DNA of 64,000 nucleotides, from positions 784,778-848,777 of the forward strand of contig NW_004457442.1 of assembly GCF_000313135.1 (NCBI RefSeq), given 5' to 3'. Below are positions 43,295-56,200 of this stretch, piece after piece. Position numbers and translations under genes: made by a program. The notes under the pieces are model-generated. The model ran no database searches and was not told the DNA's origin. It saw nothing but the letters and a program-made list of their open reading frames with translations. The number at the start of each line of letters is the position of its first letter. The stretch's first letter is position 1. This DNA is from Acanthamoeba castellanii str. Neff (Eukaryota > Discosea > Longamoebia > Acanthamoebidae).

Positions 43295-45664
43295 TTACGA
43301 TTTGGTTGATGTCGAACGTATAAGAAAGCTTCTACTTTTCGCTGTCGAATCGGCCGCGCCCACCGAGTTGGAGCGCGAGGCCGACGACGACGTCGGGCTG
43401 GAGCTGCCGCTGTTCGATGATCGCGCCGGTGGTGGGAAGGTCACCAGGAACTCGGCCAGGGCCTTCATCGACGCACCGGACGGATCCTGGGCGTGCAGGG
43501 ACGAAGCCAGGTCGGCCGCGTACTTGTGGAGCGCGCCCAGCAGGACCTCGGCGCCGGGCAGGGGCGAAGCCGAGTGCTTCATGCTGGCACGTTCGTCGTC
43601 CTCCGACGATGAGCCGTCATCTTGCTCCGCGTCCTGGTGGTCAGGCGCCGTCTATCGCGGGTTACGTAGGTGGTGAGGTTAGTTTGCGTTCAACTCGTGG
43701 TGGTGAAGTGGGGAGAGATGTACGGCGAGGTCGCGGAGGAAGTTGACGAGGGCTTCTCGGTACTTGTCGAGGAACGGGTTCATGCTTTGCATGTAACTGT
43801 TGGCGATGATGTTTCCATTGTACGTGGACGTACGATTTCAGTCATTGGGGTTGGTGGTGATTGCTGGGCACGCTTGGTACCTTTCTTTGTGGGTGAAGGA
43901 GAGGCCGTTGGCGAGCATCTGCAGCACTTTGGAGACCAGCGCCAGTGCCCGCGTCGCCTCGGGCTTCGGCGGCGTATCTGTGGTGTGTTGCGAACCCAAG
44001 GCCCCGAGGCGTGAGAAAGCTCCGATCTTCTTCTGCCATACTGGGGGGGGGGGCAACGTACCGACTGCGCCGTAGGCGACAGGAGTGAATATGGCGGAGC
44101 AGATGAAGCGAAGGAAGATGAAGCCGCCGATGACGGAGTAGTGTACAGTGATCTGCTTGTTTTCGGGGTATCGCGCCGACGCGGCCCGCTGCACGTGGGC
44201 GAATATACGCCGTATGAATCTGGGACCCAGAGAGTGTGAGATGGCCGTGAGCACCGGTGCGTGGGGGTGATAACGTACATTGGGCACGACTCAACTGTCG
44301 ACAGGATTGAAAGGAGGAAGCGCTCGCATAACGAATACAGGTTGGTGGCGTTGGTCTCGGCCACTTCTGGTGCAACACTGCAACAACATCATTAACCTCG
44401 GTGGAATGCGAGGCATGCAATCTGAACCTGATGAAGGTTCGTTGGCCGTACCGAGTGGGGTCGATCTCGACGCTGGGGATGCTGGTGCAGATTTCGGTGA
44501 TGGTAGGGCCGATGGCTAGCTTGAGGTACGTGTTACAGCTCTTGCGGAGACACAGCGACAGCATCTTGCTGGCGTTGGTCTTGCCCCGGAACAGGGTCGC
44601 CGGGTCCTCTTCACGTTCGAAACCATTCGCTTGATGTCAGCTTCACCCGCGCAGTCTCACAAACCGTGTGGTGGCGGTGATGCGTGTACCTTCGTGGGCG
44701 TTTACCTCGTCGGTGAGGATGGTGTTGAGTATGTTCACGAGCTGAGGGTGAGCCGGGTCCCGCTCGGCCTCCAGGTAAAACTCCACCGCCGCCTGCGTGA
44801 CGCTGCGCAAACAAAATGTTGGAAATTGCGGCCACACACAGCACACACACAGCACACACAGCACACAGCCGGGTCGTACTTGTCCAAGTCTTCGAACTTG
44901 AGCGCGCGGAGGAGGGCCAGCGTGAGCCGGCCGTCGCTTTCGGACAGCGACCGCAGCAGCTGGGCGTTGAGCGACGGCTTGCCCCGCGAATTATCGTCGA
45001 CCAGTGACCCAGTGGCGGAGAACGAGCCCGACCGCGCCGTACGCGGGAGCTCGTCCGAGCGCGGGCTGCCGCCGCTGTTCGAGAGCGTCGGCGACGATAT
45101 CGGCGACGGGACCATCCGCACCAGGGGCTCGGCCGACGGCGCGCGCATGAGCGGGTGCACGGTGGACCGGCGCTGCGGGGCCACCAGCAGATGCTCGACC
45201 GTGGGCACGACAAAGGGAGGCGCGCTGATGCCGCTGCCCGACCCGGGCAGCACGTGACGGTGGCTGCCGAAGCCGCCGCTGCTGCCTCCGCCGTCGCTCG
45301 ACGCCGACGTGGTGCGGGTGAGGACCGGGCTGACCGGTGCGAAGGACCCGCTCATGGATGAGCGGAGCGGCACGGCCGAGGCCGAAGAGACGAGCGGCCG
45401 CATGGTGGTGGAAGTAGCCGATGATGAAGAAGACGATGAAGAAGAGGAGGAAGAAGGAGTGACAGGGGAGGAAGGAGCTGACGCGGAGGAGGATGAAGAG
45501 GTGGGTGGAGATGACGTGGAGCCAGCTGGCTGGTCGGTGTTGCGTCTTCGCTGTTGCTGCTGTTGCTTCAGCTTCTGTTGGCGAAGCCGTTGACTGTGCA
45601 TGGCGCCGGCGGTCTGGTGGGGCGATGGTGGTGCAACCGTGTGAGTGGCCGGGTGACGCTCCAT
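43295..45664 (-). CDS. Ras GTPase-activating protein (RasGAP domain)
   Basis: About eight exons, roughly 600 residues from the ATG at 45664. The first 240 residues are Ser/Gln/Pro-rich and probably disordered (long serine runs, RSMSGSFAPVSP-like phosphosite-rich sequence). The GAP domain begins near LTLALLRALKFEDLDKYDPA. It carries the arginine-finger block PATLFRGKTNASKMLSLCLR, then CNTYLKLAIGPTITEICTSI, and the FLR block SVIGGFIFLRFICSAIFTPV. It continues ALALVSKVLQMLANGLSF and ends in a Ser-rich tail (RSFLIRSTSTKS). The Arg of LFRG is the predicted catalytic finger that speeds Ras GTP hydrolysis; FLR stabilises it. Unusual: the FLRFxxPA signature has Ser in place of Pro (FLRFICSA). No C2 or PH domain is seen. 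Junctions near 44270-44370 are approximate. Confidence 0.82.
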
Positions 45665-46254
45665 AGGTCAAAATAAAGGCCATTTTCCATAATGCCCGAC
45701 AGGTGCCCACCAGACTGGTGAGGGGGTTTAAAGGGGGGGGGGGACACAAACTCTTCCTTCATCATCTCATCTTTTTCCTCTATAACCTTTGGGGGCAGCC
45801 GATAAGATAAAAGATAAAGAATCGGGTGCAGTACCTTTGGGAGTCAAAAGGGGGTTCTGTTACTGCCGGAGTGTGGCCAGAGATGTGAGTTACTTTGTGT
45901 TGGGTTCGTTAGTAGTTGACCACGAGAGGCGGCTCCGCGGCTTGGCGGCCGCGATCTGCGGAGGAAGATGTGCGCCCCGACGGAAGTTGTTCGAAGAGAC
46001 CTCCTCGCGTCGGGTCCTAAAAAGCACTCCTCCCCTAAAAAGAAAAGGTGAGAAATGAAAAATAAATATACAGATTTGAACCGAGCCCAACATCCTAAAA
46101 CATAAATGCAATGTATTTCTCTATTTGTGTTATTAAAAAAGTCGAATAAACAGTCAAAGATACGTATATAAATGTGCGTGTGTTGTTGGGTGTGTTCAAA
46201 ATTGTCGATGGCGTGCCCTCTGGCTTGTACGGCATCTCTTCTTGGGCCTGGGGC
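45665..46254. other. Intergenic, no gene seen
   Basis: 590 bases between the WD40 gene 3' end and the RasGAP start. Low-complexity stretches (G run at 45733, TAAGATAAAAGATAAAG at 45802) and AT-rich 3' flank near 46040-46170. Presumed RasGAP promoter. Confidence 0.35.
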
Positions 46255-47090
46255 CTACTGGGCTGTTGGCGTGGCGACGTGGCCGGTCCAGTCCCACACG
46301 CAGATGGAGCCATCGCGGGTGGCGCTCCACAGTGTCTCGCCCAGCTTGCGCGATGAGGCCTTGCCGCCGTCCTCCGGTCGGATGCTGAGCAGGTAGCGAA
46401 TGCCCGCGAATGCGCTCGCGTCGCAGTTGACCCGACTCACCTCCTTGAACTGTTGCGACGATGTGGTCAGTACGGGCCGGGCCATGATGATGATAAAGAA
46501 CGAAAGCGACGCTCGCCCATGGGCGAAAGAACGAAAAAAGCGGCGACGTACGTCAGAGTCCCAGAGGGAGATGGCGCCGTCGATGTGGCCCGCGCAGATG
46601 CGGAGGCCGGAGCGCGGCGAGGCCGGGCAGAGGGCGCTGACGTTGATCGAGCTGGTGAGCTCGCGCAGCAGGCTGGCCGGTCGGAGCGAGGCCTCGGACT
46701 GGAGCGACGAGTGGTTCTCCAGGCCCGTGTAGTGGTCCTTCCACACGCGGATGATCCCATCGCCGGCACAGCTGAACACCACGTTCTCCTCGGGCAGGTA
46801 GAGCAGGTCCGTGATCGGTCGCTCGTGCGCGGTCCAGCCCGTCTCGACCTCCAATTTCTGTTGTATTTGAGTAAAGAAAGACGCTTACGTCAGCATTCCA
46901 ACATTCCAAAAGGGCTGGGCGGGAGTGGTTACCCGTAAGTTGACGCGGTAGAGTTCACCGCCGGCCGAGACCCACACGCAGTGCGGAAGCGCGACGATGC
47001 AGAAGATGGCCTCGCCGAACTGCACGCAGAACTCGGCTTCCTTCTTCAGCTTCTGTTCACATCAAATGTGATCCTATCGTCAGTTTGTCG

Positions 47091-47158
<68 letters not shown>

Positions 47159-49751
47159 GTAGTGGTTGTGCGAAGGCGCACCTGCGGGTCCCACACGATG
47201 ATGTTGCCTTCGACGTCGCCGCTCCACACCTGCACCTTATCGTCGGGCTGCCGGATGACCTCCATGCACCGCACCATGCTCCGGTGCGACTGGAGGTCCT
47301 TCTCCTTCTTGTACTTGGCGGCGTGGTACACGCGGATGATCGAGTCCTCTGCCGACACCCACACGTGCTTCTTGTCGACCAGCAGCATCGAGTACAGTCG
47401 GCCCGTGCACACGACGATCACCTTCTCCACCTCGCCCTGATGCGCCGACCACAAACATGTGTGTGTAAGACGAGTGATGTGCGTGTGTGCGGTGTGTGTG
47501 TCGTGTCGTGCGGTGTGTGCGTGTGTCGTGCGGCTACCTTGGGGTTGAAGACAGTGATGCGGCCGGAGGAGTCGGCGGCCCACACATGGTCGCCCACTCG
47601 CAGGAGGCTCTGTACGGAGATGCCGCCGCGCGGGCTCTTGGGCAGACCATCGAGGTTGAGCGAAAGCTTGCGCCGCACCACGATCGGCTGCTGGCTCGCC
47701 GCCGCCGCCGCCACGGACTCAGCCTCGCTGCTCTCCTTGTCGCCCTTCTTCTTCTCGGCCTTGAGCTGCTTACGCTCGCGCTTCTCGCGCTTGCTGTCCT
47801 CGCGCTTGCGCTCCTTCGAACTCTTCTTGTCCAGCTTCTCCCGGGCGCCGCGACTCTCGTCATCGCTGCCGCTCCCCGTGCTGCTGCCGCCGCTTGTGCC
47901 CGTCGTGCTCAGGTTGTCGGCGCTGGTCTTGAGCCGCAGCTTGGGCGTCTTGGGCGTCGACGGCCGCTTGGGCTCCTTGGCCTTGCTGGTCTTGCCCTTG
48001 TCTTTGCCCTCGCGCGACGGCAGCTGCACGTCTTCGTTTTCTTTGGAGCGGCGCAGGGGGCCGCTCTTCGGGGTGAGCTCGGGGTCGATGACGCCCTGGG
48101 CCAGCTGCAGGCTACGGCCCCGCGGTCGGCGCCGCCGGCCGCTGCCGCTGCCTTGGCACGTCGTGGCTGTGTTGGTGTCCCGCTCATCGCGCGCGCTGTC
48201 CACGCCGCTCTCCACACCGCTGTCTTCGCTCGTGCTCGCGTCCCTGTCCTGCTCGACGCACGCAACACGCACACCAGGTGGCGATAAGCGCACGTCATCG
48301 GTGGCTCTGGAGACGCCGTTGTGCAGCATCAAGAATAACACCAGGATAACCGCTGTCCAATCGCACGCCAAGGGGGAAAATTGACAACTCGCTTTTGGTG
48401 TGTAATCGGAACGCAGCAAAGAAAACAGAAAGGAGGGAGCCAAAATGTGGAGAGATAACTAACTCGCGCTGGCTCAGGCCTGGCAGAATTAAAATAAAAA
48501 GTGGCAAAAAAATGTGTGACGGAGAAGAAAACGAGAACGTGGGTGGCTCGCTGCGGGGGGGGGGCGGAGCCGTACGGGAAGGGTCAGGGTGAAGGGAGTG
48601 CCCTCCTCGGACATGACTGAGCCCCACGTGTAGCGTCTCTGTTGTGTTGGGAGCGGTCGGCGGGTGCTGGCGGTTAGTACGCTGATGTCGGGGTCGCGTC
48701 GTGTTTTTGATGTTAAAGCCTCTGGAGTAGCACTCGGTGCGTCTTGCGACATAGTCCGGGGAAGGAGACAGGGAGATTATATGCGCGACCCACCAATGGC
48801 AATTCTCGAATATTTGGAATTTCGGCCTTTTTGCGCTGATCGCGGAGGCACACCACGCAGCACACACACGCACGACACACGCAACACACTCACAGGCAGG
48901 AGGCCGCAGCCGTACCGACGATCGGGTGCGGATCGGCCCGCTGTGCGAAGACTGTGCGTCGGTGGGGGGCTTGACATCGTCGACGGCCAGCGCCGGGACG
49001 AGGACATGGACCAGGTGGTGGTGGGCGATCGTCGTACCCTTGCGCTTGTTCTTGTACTGCTGGTCCTGGAACTTGAGCTTGTGCGCGCCGGGCCGCGTGC
49101 GCACGGCGTCGCTGCTCTTGGCGGCCGTCGTCGACGACGAGGACGAAGTCGAAGAGGCCGACTCGTTGCCGCTTTCGTTTTCGCTTTCGTTTTCGTTTTC
49201 GTGATCGCGTTCGCTTTCGTTCTCTGACTCGAAGGGTCCGTGCTCGGCGTCGGCCGGGCAGCTGCGGGTGCGCACGATGGGGTAGCCCACGCTGCCGCCG
49301 GTCGCCGGGGCGATGGCCGCATGGGCCTGCTGGTCGCGGCTGCGTCGCCGTATGAGGAGGCTGCCGCCCGAGGTGTGCAGGAAGGTGGTTGCGGGCAGCT
49401 GCGACATGTGCGAGAGCTTCGCCAACTGCGCTGTCTGTGGCGTTGTGGATTGATGCATTAGATTGACGACGGAGAAGATGCAAAAGAAAAAAAAAAGAGG
49501 CTGGTGAGCTGCAGCTCGGTGAACGCGCAATTCATACTCACCCCTTCCACCACTAATATGTAGATAAAAGAATAAACAAAAATCTAACTAACTAGGTTGA
49601 GGAACACAGCGATTGATTCCGTTGAGATTCAGAAAGAGGGCAGGGCAAACAGGGGAATAATAAGGTGAAGCAAGATGATGAAACTAAACATGATGACGAC
49701 GACGGAACGGCGGCAAGATCGGAAGGTAAAGAGGGGCACCTTGTCGGCCAT
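46255..49751 (-). CDS. WD40-repeat protein with long disordered N-terminal half
   Basis: About ten exons, 700-750 residues. The first exon is tiny (MADK, ATG 49751; donor GTGCCC) and joins TAQLAKLSHMSQLPATTF. A charged, Ser/Glu-rich region follows (alternating Glu/Asn/Ser) with basic clusters (KLKFQDQQYKNKRKGTTI), then a Lys/Glu/Ser-rich block (about 48240-47700). The propeller starts at SVQSLLRVGDHVWAADSSGR and continues GRLYSMLLVDKKHVWVSAED, IIRVYHAAKYKKEKDLQSH, VQVWSGDVEGNIIVWDPQ, FCIVALPHCVWVSAGGELYR, ITDLLYLPEENVVFSCAGDG, IIRVWKDHYTGLENHSSLQ, CAGHIDGAISLWDSD and ETLWSATRDGSICVWDW, stop at 46255. Such HVWVSAED-type blades occur in scaffolds and in some inositol phosphatases, but no catalytic domain is present. 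The intron at 47088-47157 is a pure (CGTG)n array. The extent of exons between 48300 and 48900 is uncertain. Confidence 0.7.
47088..47157. repeat. (CGTG)n tetranucleotide repeat in intron
   Basis: About seventeen near-perfect GTGC units (plus-strand reading) between the exons ending VWDPQ and starting LKKEAEFCVQF. Confidence 0.9.
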
Positions 49752-50270
49752 TGTGTCGGTGAAGTGTTGTCGCGTTCTTTCGCGGGTTCTAGCTCAGCAG
49801 CTACCGGTAGCTTGCTCCTCTCTTGCGTGGCCTAAACTCCTCGCCGCCCTCCTCGCTTTGTCTTCGTCCTCTTCGCGCGAACGAACCAGGCAGGTGCGTC
49901 ACTGGGATCCCTCATGTTCAGCATGTGCGACTGCCGCTTTATTAGAATGCTCATCGAATTGAGAGCATTCCACCTGGTGGCACGGTTGTTTCGTGGAAGC
50001 GTGGCGAAGATGGTCTGGAAAGTTTCCGTGTTTGCTTGGGAATGTTGGTTTGGCCAATCGCATTTCAGAGAAAATGTAATCCCACCGCTCCCTTTGGTTG
50101 CCAACCAAATTGGAAAAAAGGAAATCTGCAACTGTTTTATGAAGTGCAGGCAATATTGTGAAATTACGGTTGTGCAACCAATGAACACACGCAACCCATT
50201 GTGGTGGCTCACAAGTGCACACCCACCCCACAACACGACGCCTCTTGCTGGGGCGGCGATCCGAAAGATC
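49752..50270. other. Intergenic, promoter of the WD40 gene
   Basis: 519 bases between the deubiquitinase stop codon and the WD40 start. Open frames on both strands here lack splice support and domain similarity. Confidence 0.35.
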
Positions 50271-53200
50271 TCAGAACTCGTCGACGTCGATGCGAATGCC
50301 GCGCTCGACTGCTCGGCGCGTTGTGCCACCTCGGGGCTGGTTCGTCCAATTGCCGTCCTTGCGGCCGCGCTCGCGTCGCTTCTTCTTCTTCTTGCCGCCG
50401 CCAAAGTCGCGCTCTGGCATGAGGCACAGCGACTCGTGGAAGTCGTCCGGGTGGCCCTCCGGCTCCTCTCGCCGATCCTTCGCCACCACCACATCTGCAG
50501 CCACCGCACACGCACACGCACACGCACACGCACACGCACCACCGCACACGCCAACACAGCACGACACTCGCACACGTTAGGAATGTTGTGTGGTGTGTGG
50601 ATATGTGTTGTGGAGTGTAGACGTTACCGCCATCCTTAAGGTAGTAGGGCTTGCCCTCGATCTTCCGTCGGCTGACGTTGCCTCGTTGTTGCTGGGGCTC
50701 ATGGTGGTACGGCGACCGGTGGTCGAGCACCTCGGCCTCGGTGTCGGCCTCGGCTCGCTCCCTGCGCTCCTCCTCCTTGGCCACCACAGCGGCCACCTTA
50801 AGCTCCTCAGCCACCTCCTCGGCCGTCATCATCGCACTGTTGGGCTCCGGCTCGCCGTCGACAGTCGCCGCACTGGCCGTCATCTCGACCATCTCCGTGC
50901 CCTCGTCCTCTTGCTCCTCTTCATCTTCCTCCTCATCGTCGTCGCTGGCAGTCGCGGTCGCGGGCTGCTTGCTGTTGTCGACTATGTTGTCGCCGGCGCC
51001 AGCGACAGAGTCAGCAGTGTCGTCAGCGACTTCGTCGTCGAGCACGCGCCACTTGCCGTTGTACTGGAGGTACTTGACCAGCTGGAGGTGGGCGCGATCG
51101 ATGCCCGTGGCCTGGGCCACCTCGCTCCGCAGCTGCGCCACCGTCTCGCCGCCGAACCACAGCGTCGACACGAAGCCTATCGTGCGCCGGACCGGGTCGC
51201 GCCGGTGCACGTACAGCAGCAGCGCGTTGTTGTTCGCCACGTCATCATCGCCATCGCCGTAGTACTCGTACTCATCGTCCATGAGCTGATCGCCGGCGTT
51301 GGCGTTGGCCGTGGGCGCGGCCTCGACGCCGCATTCCTCCCGCCAGTCCGCGCTGGTCTCGGGCGAATCGAGGATCTCGACAGTGATCGTCGAGTAGTTG
51401 GCGACATGCTGCACACAACACGCACGCCATACGATCAACGACACGACACACGCGCGCATGGCACACAAAGTGGTGCGTACGTGTTTCTTGAGGGGCCAGC
51501 GGTCGTGCTTGAGCAGGCGCTCCTGGTGCCACAGGCGGATGTGGTCAGCCGAGGGGACGTGGTCGAGCGCGGCCGTGGCCTTGAGCTGCTCCTTGAGCGC
51601 CCGCACGGTGGTGGCGCGGGAGACGTCGAGTTTGAAGAGCGAAGACACGGCGAACGGCGCGTCGGGCGCCTCGCGCACCGACGGAGGGAACGAGCGCGAA
51701 AGGTGCACGGCTGGCGACACCAGCGAGCGCAGCGCCTGCAGCCGCTCCTTCTCCCTATCGTTCTTCGCCTTCGCATCGTCTCCGCTCTTTTCGCTTTCGC
51801 TTTCGTTCTTCATCGGCTCGCTGACGGGGCTCTTCTGCGTGTCACCCGGCTGCGGCTGCGGCTGCGGCTGCTCCTGCTTGTTGGGCTCATCACTCCGCTG
51901 CGACGCCGACACGTTTGTCGTTCCAGTCGTCGCTCCTCCGGCTTCGCGGCGGAAATAAAGCTGGAAGAACACTTCGATCTGGCCTCTCACAGGCGGCTGC
52001 GGCGACACACGCGACACGACACGACACGACACGACGCGGGTCAGGCATCGGTTTGGCTCCTGAGGGAAGCGAGGAGCACGGGGTACCTTGCCGTCTTCGA
52101 GCCACAGGAGGTCGCCCGGGAGGACCTTGGCCTCGTCGAGCGTGCGCCGTTCGTCGTCGAACAGCCGGTCGGGTCCGCCCCAGATGTCCGTTCGCCGCAG
52201 GCGCGACTTGTCCGCCGGCTTGTCGAACATGGCGCACATCATCTCCTTACTACTCGCCACCACACGCACCACCGCACACGCACACAACACAGCACCGCAC
52301 ACACCGCCGCACACGCACCAGCGGCGTGAGCGACAAGAGAAGAGGGTGTGGTGGGGAAATGGGTGCAGAGCTGGACCATTTGGCGATGGTGGCGTTGCGC
52401 GGGACGTCGATGTCGAGCGGCTCGGGCACGGCGCGCTCCTTGGTGCCCGAGAGGGAGACGACGAAGCGCAGGCCGACGATGGGCACGTGCTGCGAGGCGT
52501 CGCCGTGCTCGATGATGATGCGGTCGCCGTCCTTGACGCCCGTCTCGTCCAGCGTGCGCGTCTCGTCCGCGTACACCGTGCCCTCGCCTCCGCCCGGCAG
52601 CGACCGCCGCAGCTGCGTCTCCAAGTTCAGGTCCATCAACCCTTCACCCCCCAAACGTTAGTGCAAATAATAAGAATAATAAAATAATAATAATATTTGG
52701 AAAAGCAATAATAATAGATGAAATAAATACATAAATAAATAATAGATAATAATACCGGAAGGGAACTTGGAGAGGACGGCGGCCTTGAGTTCGGCGAGGG
52801 TGGCCTTTTTGTCCATTTCGACGGTGATGGTGGGGAAGGGCTCCTCGCCGCTGCACTTGTCGGTGACGAAGATCTCCATCAGCTTCTGCCGCCGCAGGAA
52901 CATCTCCCACGCCCACGACTGAATCGATCGCCGCACATTGGGGAATGACACTCTAATAGTGAGCAACAACGATCATGGCTGTGTGTCGTTGTGTGTCGTT
53001 GTGTGTCGTTGTGTGTCGTTGTGTGTCGTGCGAAGTTAAGTACCCGTTCACTGCCTACGGGTTGCAGCTCGACGGTGACCTTTGACTCGTTGTAGATGCC
53101 CAGCTGGATCAGCGGAATGTTGTTCTCGGCCAAATGGGTGAATTTCCTGCGATCACATCATCATCAGCCGCGTCGCACGCGCGGCATGACGTGACACGAC

Positions 53201-56200
53201 ACGCGCAACACGCGCAACACACAACACAACACGACACGTACTGGTATTCGATGCGACACAGATACTGCTTGTCGACAGGAATGCCGGTGAGGGTGGCGAT
53301 CCGGGTCTTGAGGTCGCTCACGGTCTCCATGTCGCCCAGGCGCACGACCAGCTCGTTGACCACCGGATCCACGTCGGCAGCCGGCAGCTGGCCCTCGACC
53401 CGCGACGCGTAGTGGGTCACCCGAATGTTGATCTGGTGCGCCTCCGGGTCGTACCGCTCGCCGTTGATCGTTTCCCCGTCCCACAGAAGGAACGACAAGC
53501 TGCTCCCCTCCTTAATCCCTGCACGCGATTCTCTCAGCACGCACGACGCACGACGCACACACACGACACACGACACACGACACACACGACCGCACGCGCA
53601 CGTACCGACGGATTCCAGGGTGGCGTCGGCGGGGACTTCCGAGAGCAGCAGGCTGAGGCCCGAGAAGGTGAGCTGGGTCCCGCGGAGCTCGACCTGGTCC
53701 AGCCGCAGCCTTGCGGCCTCGGCCTCGCCGTCGGTCTCCGCCTCGGTCTCGCCGCCGAGCGCCTCCTTAATGTCCTTCACCAGCTGGGCCACCGTCGTGT
53801 CCTTGTGGAGCGTCAGCAGCTTCTTGTCCCGCTCCTCCCCGCTCGCGCCCTCGGTCTTGTCTGCGGCGGCGGCGGCCGCAGCACCGCGGGCCGCACCGGG
53901 GGCGACTTGGTGGGTCGTGTTGGCGATGCGCTTGTGGATCTGGCCGCCCAACAGGCGGAAGTGGCGCGGGTGGTAGGTCATGACGTCGATCAGGCCGCGG
54001 TCGCGCTCGTACTCCCCGCGCTCCCGCTGCAGGTCGGCGTTGTAGGTCGCCAGCTCGGCGAGCAGGTGCTCGGGCACCGGCGGCGGCGCCGTCACGCGTC
54101 GACCCCGACCGCGCGTGGCCTCCCCCTCGCACGTCTCGGCAGCCCCGGAAGCGGGGGGCACGTGGCGGTAAATCAGCATATCTGTAGCACGGAATGTCAG
54201 GAATGGCAAACGAAACGCACGCGAGAATGTCGGGAGAGGCGCGAGGTGGTGCGTACAGGCGCATTCGGACCGGCCGGCGTACTGGGTGGCGAGGCGCTGG
54301 ACGGGGATGGGCTTGACCGTGCTGTCGTTGAAGTCGTACCAACCGCGCCCCGCCTCGGCCGCCATCTCTTCCCACCTGGCGCGGGTCGCGCCTTCGCCGC
54401 CGCCGCCGCTCTCGTTCTTCTCAGCCAGCGGGTGGTCGTCGTTCCCCGCCGGCGCCGACGCCGTCTCCTCCACCTTCTCCTCCTCCTTTGCCTTCTCTGC
54501 CGTCGTCGAGGTGGTCGTTGACTGGTCCTCGTGGCCCGCGTGAAGAACGTCGCGGATGTAGGCGTGGTAGTGGCCGAACCCTTTCATATAAAGGAATGAT
54601 AGAAATGCGTCGACACATTTCTACTATGTGAGCAACATTAATGTACATTGCGACATTGGCGGGCGCGCTGTTGGTCGTGGGAAAGTACGTACCGGCGCTG
54701 CTGCCGCAGTGGATGATGACCGAGAAGAGCTCGTAGAGGTGGGGCGACGTGACGTCGACCGGTCCCTGCTCCAGCTCGTACGCGACCTCCTTCTCCTCCT
54801 CCTTCGCCTTCGCTTCCTCCTCCGCCTTGCTCTTGCCCTTGCCCTTGTTCTTCTTTCCGCGCTTGCCCTTGGTCTTCTTGTTCTCGTCGTCGCCGGCTTC
54901 GACGTCCGCCGCCTCCTTAACAGCAGCCTCAGCCTCCTTAACCGCCTCGGCCTCCGCGACCACCGCCGACGCGGGCTCCTGGGTGGTGGCGGCGCCGGGC
55001 GCCGGAATGTGGTAGTCGCCCAGCGGCTTCCCCTCTGCCCGCGCCTGCTCGGTGAACGGGTGCAGGTCGAGGAGCAGCGGGAACGCGAACTTGTCGCCCA
55101 CCTTCACTCGCCCGTCCTGCCAGTGGCGCGCGTGAATAATAAGGAATACTAAAATAATTCTAATAAATATAAATACAGAATAAAGAATAATCTTAATAAA
55201 TAATAAATAAATAAAAAAAGGGAGAAGCGTACTCGCTCGACGTCGTAGGTGAACCGCGAGAGGGAGAGAATGAGAATGGGCGGCAGGCTGCGGAACACGG
55301 CGCCCTTGAGGGCGTCCACCCGCTGCCCGCAGTTCTCACAGTTGTACCTTGTCGTCCGACCCCCCAAGACGCGTCAGCCCAACCGCACACGCACGACCGC
55401 ACACGCACACGCGCGTACCGATTGTCGCCGGTGAGCATTTCGTATTCGGTGGCGGCGGCGAGGCTGGCGGTGACGGAGCCGAGGCCGGCCACGGTGAGGG
55501 TGACGTCCTGGAAGGGCTCCTCGCGCTCCGACACGTTCTTGCAGTTGGTGCACACGATCTGGTTCACCGTCACGCCCTTGTACAGGTCGGAGATGAGGTT
55601 GCACGCCGGCGTGTTCTTTAGCGAACGCTCGATCGCATCAAACAGCACTCTGCGCGTGTGTCGTGCGACATATTTGCCAGATGAGTCCGTGTGTCGTGTC
55701 GTGTCGTTGGTCGTGTCGTTGGTCGTGTCGTTGGTCGTGTCGTGTCGTGTCGTGTCGTGTCGTGTCGTGTCGTGTCGTGTCGTGTCGTGTCGTGTCGTGT
55801 CGTGTCGTGTGCGGTGGTGCGTGTGTCGTTACCTGTTGAGTTCGTGCACGTCCTGCTGCTCGAACATCTCGCGCCCTTGCCAGCCGAAGCTCTCGGTCAG
55901 AGACTCGGTCGAGACCGCATCCACATCGGCCGCCTGGTGTGCCCGGGCAACACGCCACATTAACATCCACACAACAGTCTTCAGCCACCGCACCCACGGC
56001 CGCCTACCTGCATTCGTGCAAACAAGCGCTGGAGCTCCATCGGAATCTTGCGCTTCTTCACAATCACCTGATGAACGAATCGCGTTAGCCTCTCTCGGCG
56101 CGTGTCGTGTCCTGTCGTGTCGCGTGTGCCGCGCGTGTCGTGTCGTGTTGCGCTTGTACCTGTTCTCCTTGCTGATTCTTTACGATCTCCTCGGCAGCGT

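Noticed and set aside
49899..50639. Frames on both strands in the spacer before the WD40 gene
   Set aside because: No domain, no splice partners, and composition unlike neighbouring coding exons.
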